From positions 142,225 through 206,224 of the forward strand of contig NZ_JACIDU010000005.1 in the NCBI RefSeq assembly GCF_014196535.1: a stretch of 64,000 bases of DNA. The letters run 5' to 3'. Of this stretch, positions 16,487 to 24,856 are shown in pieces. Numbering within the stretch: the first letter of the stretch is position 1; each line of letters opens with the position of its first letter. A program made the translations under genes and the position numbers. The DNA is from Allorhizobium borbori (GTDB lineage Bacteria; Pseudomonadota; Alphaproteobacteria; Rhizobiales; Rhizobiaceae). The notes under the pieces were generated by a model. The model ran no database searches. It was not told the origin of the DNA and was given only the letters and a program-made list of their open reading frames with translations.

Positions 16487-16894
16487 TCAAGCGGTGTAGC
16501 TGGAAAAGGGTGGCGCACGGGGTGCGCTGTTCGGCGGAAAAAGCTGCCGGTACGTCGCTTCATGGCGAAGAGGCACGACGTGAGCCAGCGGTGTCGCGAT
16601 GCGCTCGCCGGTGGTTGCCGGCGGTGGCGGCAGCAGGATCGATGCGCTGAGCCGGCAGGCCTCGCAGCCAGAACCTGGCGCGAAATCATGCGAATGCGCT
16701 TTGCCGTCATCATCTTGGCCAGGAAGGCAAAGAACGGGAAGTGTCCCATCCGGCAGGATGTATTCAGCGACGTCACCAGCGGGAACGGAGGCCGCAAAAA
16801 CGACGGGAGGTTTGTGAGCCAAGCCAATGCAAAGCAGGGCAATCGCGCAAAGCACGCGCACCCAAGCCTCCCATGTCCTTAGCCGTCTTGCCAT
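16487..16894 (-). CDS. DUF2946-like exported protein (copy 1)
   Basis: A 135-residue protein after GAGAGGTGACGG, with an N-terminal signal or anchor (VRVLCAIALLCIGLAHKPPV). The conserved middle reads YILPDGTLPVLCLPG, then an acidic/His stretch (DDDGKAHSHD), then GCEACRLSASILLPPPP. The Cys-x2-Cys, a lone Cys and His pairs look like a metal site. It is clearly paralogous to the gene at 24857-25264. DUF2946-type proteins are often found beside copper-related TonB receptors. Family membership is my best reading, not certain; the two copies bracket the TonB/SCO/PCuAC genes. Confidence 0.65.
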   Translation of the reverse strand: MARRLRTWEAWVRVLCAIALLCIGLAHKPPVVFAASVPAGDVAEYILPDGTLPVLCLPGQDDDGKAHSHDFAPGSGCEACRLSASILLPPPPATTGERIATPLAHVVPLRHEATYRQLFPPNSAPRAPPFSSYTA

Positions 16895-16993
16895 CCGTCA
16901 CCTCTCGTGACGTTGACAGATAAAGGCGAAAACATGGCGGCACAAGCCGTCGGGAGAGATGAAGCCGTTTTGCCGCATGCTTGTCTGGGCAGC

Positions 16994-17818
16994 CTACCCC
17001 CGCCAGGAAGCAGCGAGGTCTTCTGCCTTTCGCCTGAAATCAGCGGCCATGTCGATCATAGCTTGTTTCACATCAACCGGTGCGGTCTCCATCGAGCCGG
17101 CGTTAAACGGGGGATCTGGGTCGTACTCTCCCATAAGCTGGGTGCATTCGGCGTAGATCTGGCCACGCAGTTCAGCGACCATCGACAGCCCGAAATCCAG
17201 CCCCGCAGTGACGCCGGCCCCGGTAATTCGGTTCCGATCCCGCACGACACGGGCATCCGTCGGGATTGCGCCAAAGCCGGCCAAGGCATCCCGGCATGAC
17301 CAGTGCGAGGTCGCCTTGTAGCCATTGAGCAAACCGGCAGCACCGAGGATAAGCGAGCCTGAGCAGACACTGGTGACGTATTGCGCTCTCTTCCCCCGGT
17401 CTGACATGAAGGCAAGCGTTTCTGGGTCTCTTGCCGCTGAAAGTGTGCCCTCTGTGCCGCCCGGCGCGAACACCACGGTCAGATCGCGCGGGCAAGTTTC
17501 GAACGTTGCATCGGGCACGATGGTCAGCCCCGCGTCGCTGGTCACAGGCTCAAGTGACTTGGCGACGATATGAATTTTGGCTCCCATCAGAGAACCGAAC
17601 ATGCAATGCGGCCCGATGAGATCCATGACGGTCATGCCTGGATAGACCAGCATTGCGATCTCTTCATTTTCCATCCAGGGAACCTTGCTCATGTCGCGGT
17701 CCGTACCCCGGCCACTGTCGGGGAGCGGATGCTCCGCTGTTTGAGCCGCAGCCATACTAGGTGCAAAGGGTGCGAGCAGCGTGAGAAGGGAGGCCGTGCG
17801 GCGGGTTATGCCAGCCAT
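16994..17818 (-). CDS. exported DJ-1/PfpI-family protein, isonitrile-hydratase-like (copy 2)
   Basis: A 274-residue protein with an export signal (MAGITRRTASLLTLLAPFAP, ending SMAAAQ; paired Arg suggests Tat). The DJ-1/PfpI domain runs from about residue 50. It has EIAMLVYPGMTVMDLIGPHC, the nucleophile elbow TSVCSGSLIL (Cys152) and a late GAGVTAGLDFGLSMVAEL. This subgroup includes Pseudomonas isonitrile hydratase InhA, where Asp17, Cys101 and Thr102 are reported as catalytic. Asp and Cys are kept here, and Thr is replaced by Ser. Most DJ-1/PfpI members are cytoplasmic, so an exported copy in a metal-uptake locus is unusual. The start follows AAGGAACAGTTC. Confidence 0.8.
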   Translation of the reverse strand: MAGITRRTASLLTLLAPFAPSMAAAQTAEHPLPDSGRGTDRDMSKVPWMENEEIAMLVYPGMTVMDLIGPHCMFGSLMGAKIHIVAKSLEPVTSDAGLTIVPDATFETCPRDLTVVFAPGGTEGTLSAARDPETLAFMSDRGKRAQYVTSVCSGSLILGAAGLLNGYKATSHWSCRDALAGFGAIPTDARVVRDRNRITGAGVTAGLDFGLSMVAELRGQIYAECTQLMGEYDPDPPFNAGSMETAPVDVKQAMIDMAADFRRKAEDLAASWRG

Positions 17819-17879
17819 GAACTGTTCCTTTCTGATAAAAATCCATAATCCCGGACAGTGTGCTTTTGAACGGGAACGG

Positions 17880-17903
17880 AAGCCGCCAATACGGGCGGCT
17901 CCC
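17880..17903 (-). terminator. hairpin between PCuAC and DJ-1 genes
   Basis: On the minus strand, GGAGCCGCC pairs with GGCGGCTTCC around a short loop, 7 bases after the PCuAC stop. Only a weak T-rich tract (TCCGTTCCCGTTC) follows. It could be a partial terminator or an mRNA-stabilising hairpin that lowers expression of the downstream genes. Confidence 0.45.
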
Positions 17904-17910
17904 TTCGTGT

Positions 17911-18423
17911 TCAGTCCTTCTTCTGCATGGCGCCGTGATCATGCTTCATCGGCGCATCGCCGCCCTTGGCGGGGCCGGCGGGCGGGCCGACGGTGAACTC
18001 GACTTCAACCGGGCCGGCCTTTTCGAAGACGAGGGTGGCCTTGACCTTGTCGCCCTCCTTGAAGGGGTCCGCGACCTTCATGAACATGACGTGCAGCCCG
18101 CCGGGTTTCAGTTCCACGGTGGCACCGGCGGGCACGGCTATACCGCCGGGGAGTTCGCGCATCTTCATGACGTCGTTCTCGATCGCCATTTCATGCAGCT
18201 GGATGATGCCGGCACGGTCGGACGTTGCGGAAACCAGGCGGTCGTCGGTCTTGCCGTGGTTGATGATTTTCAGGAAACCGCCGCCGACCTGTGCGCCGGG
18301 CACCATGGCGCGCGAGTTGGGATGGACGATCTCCAGATCGCCGACCTTGAACTCGTGTGCCAGGAGCGGTGAGGCCATAAGCGCGAAGCCGAAGGCGATT
18401 GCATTGATCAGTTTTCTCATCAT
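17911..18423 (-). CDS. PCuAC copper chaperone
   Basis: A 170-residue periplasmic Cu(I) chaperone that helps load the CuA/CuB centres of cytochrome oxidase, usually with SCO1. The signal peptide (LINAIAFGFALMASPLLA) is followed by the full ligand pattern: QLHEMAIEND, then VMKM, then GGLHVMFM. The tail KHDHGAMQKKD adds His and Met residues. The start follows GGAGGAAA directly before ATG. The SCO1 gene at 21979-22581 in the same run supports the copper-delivery role. Confidence 0.93.
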   Translation of the reverse strand: MMRKLINAIAFGFALMASPLLAHEFKVGDLEIVHPNSRAMVPGAQVGGGFLKIINHGKTDDRLVSATSDRAGIIQLHEMAIENDVMKMRELPGGIAVPAGATVELKPGGLHVMFMKVADPFKEGDKVKATLVFEKAGPVEVEFTVGPPAGPAKGGDAPMKHDHGAMQKKD

Positions 18424-18501
18424 TTTCCTCCATGGGGCTGGTTGGTGAGGTTAAAGGGTCGGTCGGCAGCCCATGACCGGCCGGTAAACAGGTCGTGCGG
18501 A

Positions 18502-19326
18502 TCAGAGGCCGAGCCTTGCGGCGGCTGTCTCAGCCGCCGCCTTTGCCGCGGCATCCATGCCTTTGCGGCGTTCGCGAGCTGCGACGGTGCGCTCCGGCCC
18601 GGCCTGCTGCGGCGTGCCGTTGGCAAAGGGCGGTTCGGGCGCATATTCGATGGTGAGCTGCACGGCGCGGGCGGCTTCCTCGCCGCCGATTTCAGCGGCA
18701 AGCGCCAGCGCGAAGTCGATGCCCGCTGTGACGCCGCCGCCGGTCATGCGGTTGCGGTCGCGTATCACGCGCCCCTCGACATGATGCGCGCCCATCAGCG
18801 GCAGCAGATCGGCGACGGTCCAGTGGGAGGTCGCGTCATACCCCTTCAGCAATCCGGCGGCGGCAAGCGCCAGTGTGCCGGTGCAGACGCCCGTTACCCA
18901 TTTTGCGCGCGATCCGCGATCGGCAAGAAAGGCGCGGACCTGCGCATCGTTCATGCAGTCGATCGTTCCCATGATGCCACCGGGTACGAAGAGAACGTCG
19001 AGGTCCGCCGGGCATTCCGCGAAGGTCTGCGTGGCGGCGAGGGGAATGCCGACATCCGTCGAGACCGGGTTCCTGTCTTTCCAGACGAGTTGCACGTCGA
19101 AGCGCATGATGCGGAAAACGGTCATGGGGCCGATCAGGTCGAGCGCGACCATTTTCGGATAGATCAGCATGGCGATCTTCGGCGCATCCGGTGGAATGGC
19201 CATCATGCCCTTGCGTGGGGCCTCGGATGGCGCGGTGGCGTTGTCTGCAAGGGCGGGCAGGCTTCCGGTCGCCGCCAGCAGCGTGGTGAGCGTCAGGAGC
19301 GAACGTCGGTCGATATCCTGTGGCAT
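18502..19326 (-). CDS. exported DJ-1/PfpI-family protein, isonitrile-hydratase-like (copy 1)
   Basis: A 274-residue protein. The N-terminus MPQDIDRRSLLTLTTLLAAT has a twin-arginine motif (DRRSLL), so export is probably by the Tat path, followed by LPALADNA. The DJ-1/PfpI domain includes IAMLIYPKMVALDLIGPMTV, the elbow TGVCTGTLAL (Cys148) and GGGVTAGIDFALALAAEI. Asp, Cys and Thr of the isonitrile-hydratase triad are all present. The C-terminal 40 residues are Ala/Arg-rich. The start follows AAGGATGTTTCC. It lies between the TonB receptor and PCuAC genes and shares about half its domain residues with the copy at 16994-17818. Confidence 0.82.
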   Translation of the reverse strand: MPQDIDRRSLLTLTTLLAATGSLPALADNATAPSEAPRKGMMAIPPDAPKIAMLIYPKMVALDLIGPMTVFRIMRFDVQLVWKDRNPVSTDVGIPLAATQTFAECPADLDVLFVPGGIMGTIDCMNDAQVRAFLADRGSRAKWVTGVCTGTLALAAAGLLKGYDATSHWTVADLLPLMGAHHVEGRVIRDRNRMTGGGVTAGIDFALALAAEIGGEEAARAVQLTIEYAPEPPFANGTPQQAGPERTVAARERRKGMDAAAKAAAETAAARLGL

Positions 19327-19347
19327 GGAAACATCCTTTCTCGTGGA

Positions 19348-21516
19348 TCAGAATTCGAATGTCGTGGAAACGAGGAAGGTGCGTGGGGCGCCGCGCGCTA
19401 TGCCTGAGGCCTGTCCTGAGGCGGCAGACGCCCAGTAATCGCGATCGAACAGGTTTTCGACACCGGCGCGCAGCGTGATTGGCTTGCCGTTGTCGCGTTC
19501 ATGGACGTAGCGTGCGCCCACATCGACCCGAGTCCAGCCGTCGATTTCCTGCGTGTTGGTCGCATTGACGAACTGCCTGCCGGTGTTGATGACGCGCGCC
19601 GAAAGCGTCAGCTTCTCGATGAAGGGTGTGTCCCATTCCAGTCCGGCATTGATCTGGTAATCAGGAACACCGATTGCCTTGCGATCATCGTTGGCGCCGT
19701 TTTGGGTCTTTGTCTGGCGACCGTCGATCAGCATGATGCCGCCAAGAATGCGAACGCCGTCGATGGGCTCACCGGAAACGTTGAATTCAACGCTCTGGTT
19801 GCGCTGTTCCCCGTCATAGGAAAAAACGTTGCTCACGGGATCGGTCAGGCTGTTCGGTTGGGTGATGCGAAATGCGCCGAGCGATGCGGTCCATGGGCCG
19901 AGATCGAGTTTCACGCCGGCTTCGATCTGGCGCGCCACGACCGGCGCGAAGACTTCCCCGGCATTGGCCGCTGTCGAAGGGGCGGTCGAGCCTTGCTGGA
20001 GGGCCTCCACGTAATTGGCATAGAGGCTGACATTCTCGAATGGCTTTATGACCAGGCCCGCGGCGGGCGAAATTTTCTGGTCGTCATAGGCGGAGGTGAC
20101 GAGGCCGGTTGCTGCGGCATAATTGGTGTTCTCCACCTTCTGCCATCGTGCGCCGAGGGTCAGGAGAACCCGGTCGTCGGCCATGCTCATCGTATCGGCC
20201 AGCGCCAGGCTGGTGTAACGATGCGCGGCCGTCCGGTGGATGTCGTCGAGGTCGACAATTCCGGCAAGGCTCGGGGTGGCGACAGTCACCGGGTTGAAGA
20301 TGTTCGAACTGAAGGATCCGAGCGTCGTGCGCGTGGCCTTCAGGTTCTGGTTCCAGCGGGCGAGCGCCAGCGTCAGATTATGTTCGACCGGCCCTGTTTC
20401 AGCCCTGCCGCGTATCCCGGCCTGTGCGGAATAGTGGATGCCATTCGATGGAAACGAATAGGCATTGCCGGTGTAGTCGCCATTGGTCTTCAGATTGGTC
20501 GGCTGGACGTAGATGCCGGTCGTTTCCGTGCCGCTGATACCGAAGGCGCCGAAAACCGTCCAGTCGTCGGCCAGGTCGTATTCGGCGCGGATCGTACCAT
20601 AGGCATCTTTCGTTCTTACCCAGCTCCACGGCTGGGTAAGGCTGACCGTGGAAGAGGGCCGGGGAATGTCGGTTACACCGTTGGCGAGCGTCGCACTCCA
20701 GTCGGGAGAATCGATCTTCTGGCTTTGCAGTCCAAAGTCGCCGTAAAGACGAAAGCCTTCCCCCTCGTAATCGAGACTGAGGGCGGCGGCTCCCAACCGT
20801 TCCGACACGTCGTCCACGGCAAGGTCGCCGCCCCGAACGAGGCCGTTGAACCGCATGCCGAATTCCTTGTTGTCTCCGTAGCGGCGGCTGTAATCGAGAT
20901 GCGTTGCGAATTCCCCGTCAGATACATAGCTTGTCGTGATCGAGGTCACCGGTTCGTTACCGGCGCGCTTTGGCACGATATTGATCGCACCTCCGATGGA
21001 ACCGCCCAGCGATATGCCGTTCACAAAGGTGTCCGGCCCTTTCAGGATTTCGACGCGTTCGGCGAATTCCGCCGGATAGCGCTGCTTGGGCGCGATGCCG
21101 TAAAGCCCGTCAAAGCCCATATTATAGGAAAAGAGGTTAAAGCCGCGGATGGAATAGACGTCGCGATAACTGGAGCGTGGAAAGATCGCGCGAACGGAGG
21201 GATCGCTGGCGGCGACATCGGCGATGCTGCGCGCCTGCGTGTCGGCGATCAGCCTGGCGGTATAGGCGGTGACGTTGAAGGGTGTGCTCATGGCGTCGCG
21301 GTTGCCGAGCACGCCGAGCCCGCTCCCGGTTGCGACCTGTCCGCCCGGTGCGGCGGGCAGCAGGCGGCTTGTCTTGTTCGGAGCGGGTACGCCTGCCTGT
21401 CCTGACTGGACGACAATGGTTTCGAGCGTTGTGTCTGCCGTGTCTTCGGCAAGAGCCGGGGCGGTTGCCATCAACAGCGGCAGGGTGGTGAACGCCTTGA
21501 AGCGTGTGCGGATCAT
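19348..21516 (-). CDS. TonB-dependent outer-membrane receptor, siderophore-receptor type
   Basis: About 722 residues. The ATG at 21516 follows AGGAACAATC and gives a normal signal peptide (FTTLPLLMATAPALA). A longer start at 21558 overlaps the cytochrome stop as ATGA and cannot be excluded. A TonB-box-like ETIVV is followed by the plug domain (DVYSIRGFNLFSYN, VEILKGPDTFVNG, GGSIGGAINIVPKRAG). A 22-strand-type barrel ends LFDRDYWASAASG and a terminal Phe (STTFEF). It imports a chelate across the outer membrane using TonB energy. It resembles ferric-siderophore receptors, but its neighbours are copper proteins, so the ligand may be a copper chelate. Confidence 0.92.
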   Translation of the reverse strand: MIRTRFKAFTTLPLLMATAPALAEDTADTTLETIVVQSGQAGVPAPNKTSRLLPAAPGGQVATGSGLGVLGNRDAMSTPFNVTAYTARLIADTQARSIADVAASDPSVRAIFPRSSYRDVYSIRGFNLFSYNMGFDGLYGIAPKQRYPAEFAERVEILKGPDTFVNGISLGGSIGGAINIVPKRAGNEPVTSITTSYVSDGEFATHLDYSRRYGDNKEFGMRFNGLVRGGDLAVDDVSERLGAAALSLDYEGEGFRLYGDFGLQSQKIDSPDWSATLANGVTDIPRPSSTVSLTQPWSWVRTKDAYGTIRAEYDLADDWTVFGAFGISGTETTGIYVQPTNLKTNGDYTGNAYSFPSNGIHYSAQAGIRGRAETGPVEHNLTLALARWNQNLKATRTTLGSFSSNIFNPVTVATPSLAGIVDLDDIHRTAAHRYTSLALADTMSMADDRVLLTLGARWQKVENTNYAAATGLVTSAYDDQKISPAAGLVIKPFENVSLYANYVEALQQGSTAPSTAANAGEVFAPVVARQIEAGVKLDLGPWTASLGAFRITQPNSLTDPVSNVFSYDGEQRNQSVEFNVSGEPIDGVRILGGIMLIDGRQTKTQNGANDDRKAIGVPDYQINAGLEWDTPFIEKLTLSARVINTGRQFVNATNTQEIDGWTRVDVGARYVHERDNGKPITLRAGVENLFDRDYWASAASGQASGIARGAPRTFLVSTTFEF

Positions 21517-21554
21517 GATTGTTCCTGTGCTTATCGAGTGCGAAAGCTTGATGC

Positions 21555-21935
21555 TCATGGTGCCGGGTTTTTGAGATAGGCGATCAGGTCTGCGATCTCT
21601 TCCGGGCTCTTGAGGCCGGCAAAGGCCATGCGTGTGCCTTTGACAAGATCCTTGGGCTTGGGAAGGTACTGGCCGAGCAGAGCCTCGTCCCAGACCTTGC
21701 CGGCGGCCCCAAACTCAATCATTCCCGGCGAATATTTGAAGCCGTCTACGGTCGCGACATTGCGACCGATGAGGTTATGGAGGCTTGGGCCAACCTTGTT
21801 CTTGTCTTCGGTCGCCGTGTGGCAGGCGGAACATTGCTTCTTGAACACAGCAGCACCCTCTACCGCATCGCCATCGGCAAGCGCGGGCATGGAAAAAGCG
21901 GTGGTGACGGCAAGAGCGATCAGCGGAATGCGCAT
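21555..21935 (-). CDS. small soluble c-type cytochrome (class I)
   Basis: A 126-residue exported cytochrome. The signal peptide is MRIPLIALAVTTAFSMPALA, the heme-binding motif is CSACH and the axial-Met region is LVKGTRMAFAGLKS, typical of cytochrome c2/c550. The start at 21935 follows AAAGGAACCGAAACC. A longer overlapping frame upstream is only a shadow inside the SCO gene. Next to SCO1 and a PepSY protein it may carry electrons for metal reduction or to a terminal oxidase. Confidence 0.9.
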   Translation of the reverse strand: MRIPLIALAVTTAFSMPALADGDAVEGAAVFKKQCSACHTATEDKNKVGPSLHNLIGRNVATVDGFKYSPGMIEFGAAGKVWDEALLGQYLPKPKDLVKGTRMAFAGLKSPEEIADLIAYLKNPAP

Positions 21936-21978
21936 GGTTTCGGTTCCTTTCGGTTGTCGGTGAGATCGAAGGGGGCGA

Positions 21979-22581
21979 TCACGCCCCGTCTTCCCTGATG
22001 AGCTTGCGGATTTTCTCGACGGCCGAGGCGGCATCCTCGCGATAGGCAATAGTGCCGCGAAACCGGCCCTGCGAGTCGAGCAGCAGGACGGAGGCGGTGT
22101 GGTCCATCGTGTAGTCACCGTCGTCCGTCGGCACCTTGGCGAAATAGATCCGCCAGCTTTTGGCAACCTTGGACATTTCGGCGAGATCGCCGGTGATACC
22201 GGTGACCCTGTCCGTGAAGGCCGCGGCATAGCTGTGCATCAGTTCCGGGCTGTCGCGCTCCGGATCGACCGAGAAGAAGAAAGCTTTGACGTTTTTCGCC
22301 TCAGGACCCAGCGTTTCGAACCAGCCCGCCATTTCGTAGAGCGTCGTCGGGCAAACTTCGGGGCAGCGGGTAAATCCGAAATACACAAGCGAGGGATGGC
22401 CTTCGAGTGCCTTTTCGGTGATTGGCTGACCGAGGTCGTCGGTTAGCGAGAATGGCGTGCCGTAGCTCACCACCATTTCCGGTCTGGTCTGCCACATATA
22501 GACGATCAGGCCCGTCAGCAGAGCCATGACGAGGACGAGACTGGCGATGACGATCCGCATCGGGTTTGCTTTTTGCGCCAT
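21979..22581 (-). CDS. SCO1/SenC family copper metallochaperone
   Basis: A 200-residue thioredoxin-fold protein anchored by one N-terminal span (MRIVIASLVLVMALLTGLIV). The copper ligands are the CPEVC motif (Cys73, Cys77) in YFGFTRCPEVCPTTLYE and His161 in GDYTMDHTAS. SCO proteins help assemble the CuA site of cytochrome oxidase, receiving copper from PCuAC-type partners such as the one at 17911. The ATG at 22581 follows AAGGAGATGTGTTC, so an upstream GTG at 22587 is unlikely. Confidence 0.93.
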   Translation of the reverse strand: MAQKANPMRIVIASLVLVMALLTGLIVYMWQTRPEMVVSYGTPFSLTDDLGQPITEKALEGHPSLVYFGFTRCPEVCPTTLYEMAGWFETLGPEAKNVKAFFFSVDPERDSPELMHSYAAAFTDRVTGITGDLAEMSKVAKSWRIYFAKVPTDDGDYTMDHTASVLLLDSQGRFRGTIAYREDAASAVEKIRKLIREDGA

Positions 22582-22641
22582 GAACACATCTCCTTCATTG
22601 CGTCGGGATAGCCGGGGGACAGATACGTCCCCCGGCCGGTT

Positions 22642-24057
22642 TCAGCTGAGCGCCCGCTTCAGCGGCGGAACGCGCCGAAAGAGGACAAGATCGAGGAGGA
22701 GAACGGTGACAAGGACGGCGCCGGTCAGCGGGAAAAGCAAGGAGACGCCGACCATGATGAGCGCGCCGGTCTTCCAGAGCGGTCCGGGTTCGGAAACGAC
22801 CGGTGCGAATAGTCTGACTGTTGCGCCTTTTGGACGCCGCTTCCACCACATTACGATGCCGCTGACCGACAGGAAGATGACCGACAGACAGAATGCCGTG
22901 ACCAGCGTGACATTCCACCAGCCCATGTCGCCCTCGTGGAAGGCGATCCCAACGGCCATCGCTTTGCCGGCTGCGCCATAGTCGCTGAAGCCGACGTCCG
23001 CGAGAACCTTGCCGGTGTAGCGGTCGAGATGAACGGTGCGGTCCGACGTCGGATCGGCAGCATCATTGCTCATCGTATCCCGCGCAATGGTCCAGACACC
23101 TGTTTCTCCGGCCGGAAAGCCCAACTGGAAGCGCCCGTCGAAGCCGATCGAACGGGCGAAGCCCACGACACTGTCCAGATCGACCGGCGTGCCGGCGGTA
23201 ATGCCTGCCTGACCGGCGGCAGAGCCGGAGGCCGGCATCGGCGTCTGTTCGAGGGTCCAGGGAACTTCCTTGATGCCACCGTGGTTCATGCTTGCATGGG
23301 TGGTGTCGGAAAGTGGCACGTTATCCCACTTTTCCGCCGGAAAGGTGCTCCAGGCCTGGGTGAATTTGTCGCCCCAGATTCCGGCCCAGCTCAGACCGGA
23401 CAGCAGGAAGGCAAGAAGGATGAGCGAGGCATAAAAACCCACCGTCAGATGCAGGGATTTCCACAACTGTCGGCCCTTGTGGGCGAACTGCGGCACAAGC
23501 ACGCTTGAAAAGCTGGCGCCATCGCGCGGCCACCAGAGATAAAGTCCGGTTATGATGAGGACGATCCCGAAGCCTGCGGCAATCTCGATCAAGCGGTCTC
23601 CGAGATCGCCGATCAGCAGGGTGCCGTGGATCTTGTTGGCGAGGTCGTAAAGCGCATTGCGCCGCTCCCAGCTTCCGAGAACCGCGCCGTTGAAAGGATC
23701 GACTGCCACCATCGTTGACTGGTCGTTGTGATTGACGCGGAAGATCGCTGGTTGATCGGACGAGCGCGGGGCGATGTATTGCTTCAGCGTCCCGTCGGCA
23801 ATGGTCGCCAGGGCGGCATTTGCTTGTTGCGAGACGGCAATCTCCGTCTGGCCCGGCGTGACAGCATAATACTTTTCGCCATCGCGGCCGACGAGAACGG
23901 ATGACCAGAGCATGATCAGGCCGGTAACAGCCAGCATGACAAGGAAGGGCGCGACATAAAGACCGGCGTAGAAATGCCAGCGCCAGGCAGTGAAATAAAA
24001 CCGGCGGGAGAGCGCGGACGCTGGCTTCGTGGTCGAAGCGTCAGTGACGATAGTCAT
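22642..24057 (-). CDS. PepSY-associated TM-domain membrane protein
   Basis: A 471-residue inner-membrane protein with four main spans: FLVMLAVTGLIMLWSSVLV, then LIEIAAGFGIVLIITGLYLW, then one near 300 and a C-terminal pair. Two periplasmic PepSY-like regions separate them. Conserved His residues at the membrane (WRWHFYAGLYVAP, NKIHGTLLIGD, WKSLHLTVGF, IAFHEGDMGW) are typical of the family that includes siderophore reductases. They suggest heme or metal-chelate reduction. The ATG at 24057 overlaps the Crp-family stop (ATGA). Over 120 residues of open frame upstream are a shadow of that gene. Confidence 0.88.
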   Translation of the reverse strand: MTIVTDASTTKPASALSRRFYFTAWRWHFYAGLYVAPFLVMLAVTGLIMLWSSVLVGRDGEKYYAVTPGQTEIAVSQQANAALATIADGTLKQYIAPRSSDQPAIFRVNHNDQSTMVAVDPFNGAVLGSWERRNALYDLANKIHGTLLIGDLGDRLIEIAAGFGIVLIITGLYLWWPRDGASFSSVLVPQFAHKGRQLWKSLHLTVGFYASLILLAFLLSGLSWAGIWGDKFTQAWSTFPAEKWDNVPLSDTTHASMNHGGIKEVPWTLEQTPMPASGSAAGQAGITAGTPVDLDSVVGFARSIGFDGRFQLGFPAGETGVWTIARDTMSNDAADPTSDRTVHLDRYTGKVLADVGFSDYGAAGKAMAVGIAFHEGDMGWWNVTLVTAFCLSVIFLSVSGIVMWWKRRPKGATVRLFAPVVSEPGPLWKTGALIMVGVSLLFPLTGAVLVTVLLLDLVLFRRVPPLKRALS

Positions 24058-24761
24058 CGGCGTGAACCTTTGGGAGAGCTGTAATTGCTTCCTGAATGTT
24101 CCTGTCCGGCAGCAAGTGCCGAGAGGCCATTCGGGTCGGTGATGGAAACCAGTTCGGGTGAGCGGAAATCGATCAGGCCCGATCGCTTGAACCGGTTCAG
24201 GCAGCGGCTGACGGTTTCGAGTGTAAGGCCCAGCCAGTCGGCAAGGTCGGCGCGCGTCAGATAGAGGATGAAGCCGATGGCGCGCGTTGGCCTGATCGAC
24301 GGCTTTGCGAATTGCGCAGCAAGATCGAGAAGCGCGGTCGCGACGCGTTCCCGCGCCGTCTTGCGGCCAAGAAGTATGGCATGGTCCATAGACCGTTGCA
24401 GCATGATGCGGATTTCGGCCGCGATGCGATCCGCATTTCGCCAATCCGCTGTGACCGGTTCAAGGCGTGTATGCGTGATCGTAATCGATGAGCACGCATG
24501 GGCATCCGCGATCCCCGGTCCGAGGATGCGTCCGGGGCCGAGAATGTCGAGAATCTGGCGGCGGCCGTCTGAAAGTGATCGGTAGAGAGCAACGCAACCC
24601 TCCACGATTTCGAGGAATGACGGACCGCTGGCGTGCGAAAGGCCGGCACGCGGCGTGAGCGAAACCGACTTAGCATAAAAAGTCCCGGGCTTACCGAATT
24701 GTGCGGAAATACCCTTCGGTATATCCGTTGTCGGCAACCCCGCAAAGGGTACGGAAAGCAT
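24054..24761 (-). CDS. Crp/Fnr-family transcription regulator
   Basis: A 235-residue regulator with an N-terminal cyclic-nucleotide-type beta-roll (SFLEIVEGCVALYRSLSDGR, then QILDILGPGRIL). The C-terminal winged helix-turn-helix reads LTRADLADWLGLTLETVSRC. It lacks the N-terminal cysteine cluster of FNR, so it probably does not sense oxygen through an Fe-S cluster. It is closer to FixK-like or heme/redox-type members. As the gene directly ahead of, and overlapping, the PepSY gene, it probably controls this import locus. I saw no clear TTGAT-N4-ATCAA box just upstream. Confidence 0.87.
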   Translation of the reverse strand: MLSVPFAGLPTTDIPKGISAQFGKPGTFYAKSVSLTPRAGLSHASGPSFLEIVEGCVALYRSLSDGRRQILDILGPGRILGPGIADAHACSSITITHTRLEPVTADWRNADRIAAEIRIMLQRSMDHAILLGRKTARERVATALLDLAAQFAKPSIRPTRAIGFILYLTRADLADWLGLTLETVSRCLNRFKRSGLIDFRSPELVSITDPNGLSALAAGQEHSGSNYSSPKGSRR

Positions 24762-24856
24762 GGTGAATTATCCGGCGGAACGCCGGACAGGGATCGCTTT
24801 CACGTTCCTGTTCCGGCGCAGGCTAAAAAACAGTTACGCCGGAGCGCAACTGCGGT

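Noticed and set aside
19501-21405. 634-codon plus-strand open frame opposite the TonB receptor
   Set aside because: The minus strand has the signal peptide, plug and barrel-end motifs; the plus translation has none.
22058-22229. Extended cytochrome c start reaching into the SCO gene
   Set aside because: The extension is out of frame with SCO1 and lacks a signal peptide; the ATG at 21935 has a good ribosome site and signal sequence.
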